A stretch of DNA of 64,000 nt from Euphorbia lathyris (lineage: Eukaryota > Streptophyta > Magnoliopsida > Malpighiales > Euphorbiaceae): NCBI RefSeq assembly GCF_963576675.1, contig NC_088918.1, forward strand, positions 41,015,501 to 41,079,500, in the 5' to 3' direction. A model generated the notes under the pieces. It worked only from the letters and a program-made list of their open reading frames with translations. It did not search any database and was not told the origin of the DNA. The position numbers and the translations under genes were made by a program. This document shows positions 57,168-64,000 of the stretch, piece after piece. How positions within the stretch are numbered: the first letter of the stretch is position 1; every line of letters starts with the position of its first letter.

Positions 57168-60100
57168 ATATCTATGTCTATGTGTGTGTGTGTTCAAAAT
57201 AGCTTAGATTCAATCCTATTTTAACTTGGATACTCATAGTAGCTGAATAATTCTGTTTACAGGATATCAATGACGGCGACGAGGACCAAGAAGAAGGCAG
57301 CGAAGATGGAGATGATGATTCTGATGAACCACGATTTGCTACTGAATGTAAGGAAAATAATTTGAATTTTTCGACAGAAACAAAACACAGAAAATCAATG
57401 TAAACAAGTAAATAGCCAGTATAAGAGAGGAAATAAGGCTGTGTTATATTGTAAATGGTAAGGGAAAACTGGCTTGAGTGATATCCATCTCCACAGGAAG
57501 CTTACAGTCTTTTCTCTCTATAGAGATAGACCCTGCGATAGAATGCAGCAGAAAACTCTCTATTCAGCCTACCCTCTCTCCAAACAGAAAAGCACTATGT
57601 AACAGAACTAGATTCTCTCCAGCTCATCATAGGAATTCACGAATTCTTCCCGACACTATCCCTGCCCATAACTAACATTTCAGTCAACTCCCCATTAGGC
57701 TGTTTGTGCTTTCTACGTCCATAAACTCTCCATTCCTTAGGCTTAGTGTGATTCTGATCTAGTATATCTGCTGTATTGGTCCGTTCTCTATCATTCTTTT
57801 TTTTTTTCCTTTCAATTTAGTATTTGAGTTTGAAATCTTTTGGTTCATGAAAAATAAGCTCATGTTCCTTGTATTATCATTATCCAGTTTCTGTTTGAAA
57901 GAAAAAGAAATTCTATTGCATGTGTTATGAATCATTTGTTTATTTTATGTAGGTTTTATTGGTTAAGCTGTTAGAAAGGAGTCCTTATTACTTGAGTGGC
58001 TTGATCAAATATTTTAGCTGGAGTTAAAGGTTAACAGCCTTGGGCTGTTTACACACCTTAGAACTGCTAATCTCATTAGTTCCTTATTACCCACTTTTAG
58101 CTGTACAACACTGCAACTTCTAATATTTAAAATAGTTAAATTGATACTTTGGAAACTTTTTTTTGGAAACTTATAATCATGTTGGTCGACAAATCATTTA
58201 TCTGTTCATATGTTAATATAACAAGTACAACTCTAGCTTTTTTTTTAGCATGTAAAATTAATTGGGTGCATTTTTCCGAACTTCATGGTTATTGTCAGTA
58301 AAAAAGCAGCAAAAATATATCAGAGAGAAGTTTGGCACATTGGATGATGAAATTCATGAGGAAGAGAATGAAGAAGACAAGAAGGAAGTGTGGGGTAGTA
58401 AAAAGCAACAATATTATGGCGGTAAGGATTATGAGGTGAGAATGTAAACACCAAGTATCGTTTTTCACATTTCCTTGTTCATTCACTTCCCTTACCCGCT
58501 TCCTATCTCGCTATCTTCTTGTATTTATGTATCTAGTATCTTGACAGCTAACCTAATTTACTAGTGATAGGGGATGAGGTTGTGAATGTCATTAGTGCAT
58601 ATGCGCCACAAATAGGATTAGATGTGTCTATAAGACAAGCTTTTTGGGATGACTTAGAGGAAGTGGTGCAACAGGTTCCTAGGGATGAAAAAATGGTACT
58701 AGGGGGTGATCTCAATGGACACGTGGGTTCTAGGCGAGATGGGTTTGAGAGTGTTCATGGAGGGTATGGTTTTGGAGATAAGAATGAAGCAGGAAATGAT
58801 ATTTTGGAATTCGCATCAGCCTATGACTTGAGTATCATGAACACATGGTTTATGAAGAGAACATCCCACTTAGTGACTTATCGGAGTGGCGGTAATGCGA
58901 GCCAAATTGACTTCTTCTTAGTAAGGAGTGCTTGGAGAAAGAGTTATATTGATTGTAAGGTGATCCCTGGTGAGAGTACGACAACCCAACATAGAGTAGT
59001 GGTGCTAGATTTTCGAAGTAGGAAATGTATAAGAAAACAAACACCTCAAGTAGAGACTAAGATTAAGTGGTGGAAATTGCAAGGGGAGAATCAACAAAAA
59101 TTTGTGGATGAGATGACCAAAAAAGATATTTGGACTTGCAATATGGATTCAGATATAGATTCAATATGGAATAAGATGGAGCATAGTATAAGGGAAGTAG
59201 CGAAGGAAGTTCTAGGGGAATCTAAAGGTAGCATGCCACCGGGTAAGGACACATCTTGGTGGACAGAAGAAGTACGACAAGCAGTAAAGAGTAAGAGAGA
59301 ATCCTATAAACTATTGGGGAAATGTAGGAGTGACGAGAACTACGAAAAATACAAAGAGGCTAAAAGGGAAGTAAAGAAGGTCATACGAGATGCTAGAGCA
59401 AAGGTGAATCGGGATCTGTATACAAGATTGGATACGAAAGAAGGGGAAAGAGACATATATAGAATTGCTCGGATGAGAGATAGGAAGACGCGAGATCTCG
59501 GAAAAGTTAAATGTGTGAAGGATGTGGACCAGAAAGTCCTAGTTGGAGATAAGGATATCAAGGAACGATGGAGGTCCTATTTTGATGACTTATTTAATGG
59601 AGATCGCCAACAAGATGTTGGAGATATAAGTATCCATCACGATATGATAAATCATGAATGCCTGCGGAGAATTCAAAAGGGTGAAGTCAAAATGGCATTA
59701 AGTAAGATGAAGTTGAAGAAAGCAGTAGGACCTGATGGCATCCCTATTGAGATTTGGAGATGTTTGGGAGAAAGAGGAATCGAATGGTTGACGACGTTCT
59801 TCAACAAAATTTGGAGAAACAATAAGATGCCATCAGAATGGAGGAAAAGTACCTTAATCCCTTTGTATAAGAACAAAGGCGATGTCCAAGATTGTGCCAA
59901 CTATCGGGGAATCAAATTAATGAGTCACACTATGAAACTTTGGGAGCGAGTGATTGAACAAAGGCTAAGGAGGACGGTGAAGATCTCGGAAAACCAGTTT
60001 GGCTTTATGCCGGGAAGATCAACTATGGAAGCCATCCATCTAATGAGACAATTAATGGAGCACTATCGAAATAAGAAGAAAGACTTGCATATGGTTTTCA

Positions 60101-63100
60101 TTGACTTGGAGAAAGCATATGATAAGGTACCAAGGGAAGTACTTTGGTGGGCCTTGATAAGGAAAGGCATTTCGCGGAAATATATTGACATCATAAAGGA
60201 CATGTATGAGGGAGTATGCACGAGTGTACGTACTAGTGTTGGGAAAACTGAAGAGTTTCCTATTACGATTGGAGTGCATCAAGGTTCCGCACTAAGCCCA
60301 TTTCTTTTTGCCATCGTTATGGATGAACTAACAAGTTCACTTCAAGATGGTATACCATGGTGCATGCTGTTTGCAGATGATATTGTGTTGGTTGATGAGA
60401 CGAAAGAAGGAGTGGAGATGAAGTTGGAACTATGGAGGCAAACTCTAGAATCTAGAGGCTTTAAGTTGAGTCGAAGTAAGACAGAATATTTGGAGTGTAA
60501 GTTTAGCGGCCGTAGGAGTAGGGAGGCAGGGACAATCACCCTAGATGGGAGAGTTGTTCAGGCCTCGGATTGCTTCCGGTATTTAGGATCTATTATCCAA
60601 ACGGATGGAGAAGTAGATGGAGATGTTGCCCATAGGATTAAAGCTGGTTGGTCGAAGTGGAAGAGTGCTACGGGTTTCCTTTGTGATCCCGGCATGCCTA
60701 ATAGATTGAAGGGAAAATTCTACCGGAAGGCAATTAGACCAGCATTGTTATATGGTACGGAGTGTTGGGCAGTGAAACACTGCCACATCCATAAGATGTC
60801 GGTGGCGGAGATGCGTATGTTGAGATGGATGTGTGGTCACACGAGAAAGGACCGGGTGCGTAATGAAATAATTAGGACAAAAGTAGGGGTTACATCTATT
60901 GAGAATAAAATGAGAGAAAACCGACTAAGGTGGTTTGGCCATGTGAGACGTAGAGCGCTTGATGCGCCGGTTAGGAGAACCGAAGAGTGGCAAAGGGATG
61001 TAGTGGTGAGGGGTAGGGGAAGACCTAAGCAAACTTGGAGGAGGGTGATCGAGAGTGATATGAGTTTATTGGGAATTGAGGAAAATATGGTAGTGGATAG
61101 GACGGAGTGGAGGGAGCGAATCTGTGTCGCTGACACGACTTGATTTTCACGGTTTTATATGATGGTTCATGTTAGCCGACCCCGAATCATTTCGGGACTA
61201 AGGCTTTGTTGTTGTTGTTGTTGTAATCTTTAATGAAACAACTGAATGCTTAAATTTTGTTTGGTGTTATTTTGCAGGGGGATTCAAGTGATGATGAAGC
61301 ACTTAAAGAAGAGGAGGAAGAGATTTTGAGAATGCAGAGGGAAAAAACAAAGAATCTATCAATGGAAGACTTTGGCCTTGACAATTCTGATGAAGATGAA
61401 AGTGAGAGGGAATTGACTTTGGAGGTGAATTTCTTAAGTATTATCTTTTATTTTATTTTATGTTTATCATTCTAACTCTTTATTGAAATTCTATCAGATT
61501 GAATGGTAAACTTGACAAAGCGTATTTATTTGTAGGATATTTCCAAAGCAAAAAATAAAGTAAAGTGTTCGTTGATCGAAGAAGTGGAAAAGATGAATAC
61601 TTTTGAGGAAGTAAAAAAAGATCTAAATGCTTTGTCTAGAGAGGAGCAAATGGATGTGGTTTATAGGTGAAACCTTTAGCATCGCTCAGTTATACATTAA
61701 TTTATTCTTATGTCATATACATGTTCCATAATTCTGCTCAAGTACTCCTCGTTATTGTTAGTTATTAGTGGGCAAATACAAAAGTGCAAATGTGAGAGGT
61801 TAGTTAAAAAAATTTAAATTCTCTTTATAAAATGATTGAGAACCATATTTTACTATCAAGGTGTTTGCATTATCTTTGTCAATACACATGGTACTTTTCT
61901 TCAAATATTGGAACACAGGGACAATGAAAACAAACTTAGTTGGCAAAAAATTGTTATTCATTTCCATTACTTTGAGAACCTTAAAACATAAAGCTAACTG
62001 GCTTGCTTCTACAGTATAGCTGGCCTATTATTTGGTGCCAATATCATTTTGTATTATTTCAGTAGATTTCCTCTTCAAAAGCAGCACCCATTGAAAAATT
62101 TGCATAATACAAACCCATAGTAAATGTCAAATCCCACTATATCTGTGGATCAACCAGCCTGAACCCAATTAACATAAAACAAACTTTATTAATTATAGAA
62201 TTCCACAAAAAGAACACAAATTCAATGGAATGCTAAAAAATTTATAAACATAAAATAGTGCAAAATGACCTAACAGCCTGAAAATTGCAAAATGACCTAC
62301 TGCCACTTGATATACACAGTAGCTCTTAATATTTCCTTTTCCTTACAAGAATGGGTTTTTCTTGGTTGTGCTGTCAGATGCTATTGCTTGTAATTTTGAT
62401 CTAATACATGGTAAGCTGCTGTGCTGCATGGGAATAAATAATTCCAATGGTTTTCAGATTTCCCCCTCAAATACTATTAATGCACATTTCTAAATGTGCT
62501 AAGCATATTTACTCTCTTTCTCCTGTCTTCTTATAAATTGTGGACCAGTTCTGCACCAGAGTTAGTGGGTCTCCTTTCGGAGCTAAATGATGCACTAGAA
62601 CAGCTTGAAACCAGAGTTAATCCACTTCTGAGCAAGGTATTTTTGATTGCTTCTTCTCACTTTGCCAAGTAAGATGTTGTTGAGCTAGTAAACTGCGATC
62701 ACTGCTCTTTCCATGATATATCTACTTTTTTGTTATATTTCCTTGATTATTGTAATTTTGCATTTTATTCATGCCTTTCTTGTAAGAATTATGTTGTCAT
62801 GCTTTCTCTAGGTTAAAAATGGTGGATTCATTCTGGAGGGTGGAATACATTACTTGGAGGTGAAACAGCTTCTTTTACTGGCTTACTGCCAAGCAATAAC
62901 ATTTTATCTTCTTCTCAAGTCTGAAGGGCAACCAGTCCGTGATCATCCAGTCATAGCTCGTCTTGTAGAGATCAAAGTCTTATTGGATAAGGTTTTACTA
63001 TCTTACCAAAGATAATTATTTTTTCTGGGACTGTTAATTTAGCTTTTCTTGAGACCCTTTTGAATTTATGTTTGTCGTCATTTTGTTTGAAGTCATTCAT

Positions 63101-64000
63101 ATCTCAATAAAATGTCATTCATATTCTTTAATCTGTTTCAAATTTGTTTGGTATATTATACGATCTTCTTTTCTCTTATAAACTGTGTTATTATGTGTAA
63201 TAGACAAAGCAACTTGATGGGAGTCTTCCATCAGAAGTTGAGGAGCTTCTCAAGGGAAAATGTGGGGAAAACAAAGTCAACGTGAATACTGATCCTGTAC
63301 ATGCACCTGCATCTGTCAGAAAAGATTACACCTCTTCTCATGCCTCTACTAAAGCTGATGTGCAAGAACCAGAGGAGGTAGTATAGGATGCAGATATTAT
63401 TTCATTATATTTTTCTTTGTTAGATGGCTGATTAATTTTTGTATCCTTTTGTTCACCAGCCTTCTAGCACAAATGAGCTGTTAACAATGGAACCTTCAAA
63501 GGATAACGGGAACAAAGAGATTAAACATAAGCACAAGGTGATGTTTTGGATCCCCTAGTTTTCTTGTTATTGCACGTCTCACTAGAGTCATTACCTCAAA
63601 AAATGTGATTTGAGCATGATTCCAAGATTGGAAGTCCCAACAGCAATATTATTGATGGGATTATATTTGCTTATCCAGTGTTCTCTAGCTGCAATAGTGG
63701 GTAAGATTTTCAATGTGGCTCTAATATTGTACTAAAATTGGCAGACTGACCAAGTTGGTGTTCAAAGCATGGAAATGTTAAAATTAAGAGCAACGCTAGA
63801 GGAAAAATTGAAGCAGAGGGGAGTCTTTAGTTCTTTTACTCCAAAGACTGATAGAGCTCAGAAGCATTCAAAATCAGTGAATGGGTACTACTTTTGTGTC
63901 TATCCTTTCTAATTTATTTTAATGTGATGTTGCAAGGACTAACTGACGTGACTTGGAATTCGGCAGGCAACTTGAAGCATATGATGATTTCAATGATGAT
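56589..64000 (+). CDS. SAS10/UTP3 family protein (THALLO-like), 3' end beyond the window
   Basis: Predicted exons are 56589-56694, 56967-57058, 57263-57347, 58299-58435, 61278-61424, 61536-61666, 62549-62636, 62812-62991, 63204-63377, 63460-63537, 63745-63884 and 63967 onward. All introns are GT-AG and the phases join without a stop. The N-terminus is basic ([17 protein letters not shown]) and then very acidic. The Sas10/Utp3/C1D domain spans exons 7-8: [40 protein letters not shown], then [20 protein letters not shown]. This family acts in the nucleolar U3 snoRNP (SSU processome) in pre-18S rRNA processing. The Arabidopsis member is THALLO, which is essential. A further small exon between 57348 and 58298 cannot be excluded. 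It appears intact and is the only host gene seen. Confidence 0.85.
57098..57165. repeat. (AT)n microsatellite in SAS10 intron 2
   Basis: It is about 68 bp of AT repeats followed by a short GT-rich run. It lies between exons 2 and 3. Confidence 0.95.
57348..58298 (+). other. SAS10 intron 3
   Basis: About 950 bp. Positions 57440-57700 differ in base composition from the rest (richer in C) and contain a 65-codon open frame without a known motif, possibly a fragment of an inserted element. Nothing else is recognised. Confidence 0.4.
58551..61225 (+). mobile_element. RTE-clade LINE in SAS10 intron 4, 5' truncated
   Basis: One frame is open from about 58564 to the stop at 61141-61143 (859 codons). 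It lacks the first part of the APE-type endonuclease but keeps [31 protein letters not shown] and [11 protein letters not shown]. The RT domain is complete: [73 protein letters not shown] and [15 protein letters not shown]-type C-terminal sequence follows ([19 protein letters not shown]). The 3' UTR is about 80 bp and ends in (TTG)n at 61207-61225. It lies in the sense direction between exons 4 and 5. The lack of stops suggests a recent insertion. Confidence 0.85.
61667..62548 (+). other. SAS10 intron 6
   Basis: About 880 bp of AT-rich intron. No element or gene recognised. Confidence 0.6.

Overview
The window looks like a plant (most likely eudicot) nuclear chromosome segment. The evidence is GT-AG introns, a conserved plant SAS10/UTP3-type gene, plant-type L1 and RTE LINEs, Tat- and Athila-like LTR retrotransposons, a Mutator-like element with a Ulp1-type protease gene, Helitron ends and MITEs. 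Nothing in it is bacterial. I cannot name the species.

Layout. Positions 1-1365 hold the 3' end of a decayed L1-type LINE, followed by a Tourist-like MITE that has a tRNA-derived SINE inside it. Positions 1946-54926 are one Mutator-like element (MULE), defined by about 125-bp terminal inverted repeats and a 9-bp target duplication CTACTAAAA. Its left half is a DUF1985/Ulp1-like gene and its right half a MULE transposase gene on the opposite strand. Nearly everything between is later insertion. A 33.7-kb Tat/Ogre-like Ty3 retrotransposon (4730-38397, TSD GGTAC) splits the Ulp1 gene. The Tat-like element was itself hit twice in gag: by an 8.4-kb Athila-like non-autonomous element (10068-18429, TSD GGTGA) and by a 7.0-kb non-autonomous Ty3-derived element with scrambled pol relics (19370-26338, TSD ACCCC). 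To the right lie a solo LTR, a 3'-truncated L1-type LINE flanked by about 0.8-kb direct repeats, a 4.6-kb Helitron and several MITEs. After the MULE come a Mutator-type MITE, a SINE, and the only recognisable host gene: a SAS10/UTP3 (THALLO-like) ribosome-biogenesis gene from 56589 to beyond the window end, whose fourth intron holds an RTE-clade LINE with a long open frame.

The most unusual parts are in the Tat-like element. (1) Its gag region carries four successive capsid-like modules, while I can find no aspartic protease motif between gag and RT. (2) On the antisense strand between integrase and the 3' LTR sits a six-exon Plant Mobile Domain (PMD) gene with its own TATA box, all introns in phase 0 and only one in-frame stop. 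(3) Its LTR carries an array of GGGCG-NN-CGCCC palindromes directly upstream of the TATA box, and the array differs between the two LTRs.

The nesting gives a relative history: MULE first; then the solo LTR, LINE and Tat-like element; then the Athila-like and Ty3-derived elements, whose LTR pairs look very similar by eye; and the Helitron and Tourist MITE after the 0.8-kb duplication, since the other repeat copy preserves both empty sites. No autonomous element here looks fully intact. Divergence statements are by eye, and family names rest on recognised motifs, not database searches.
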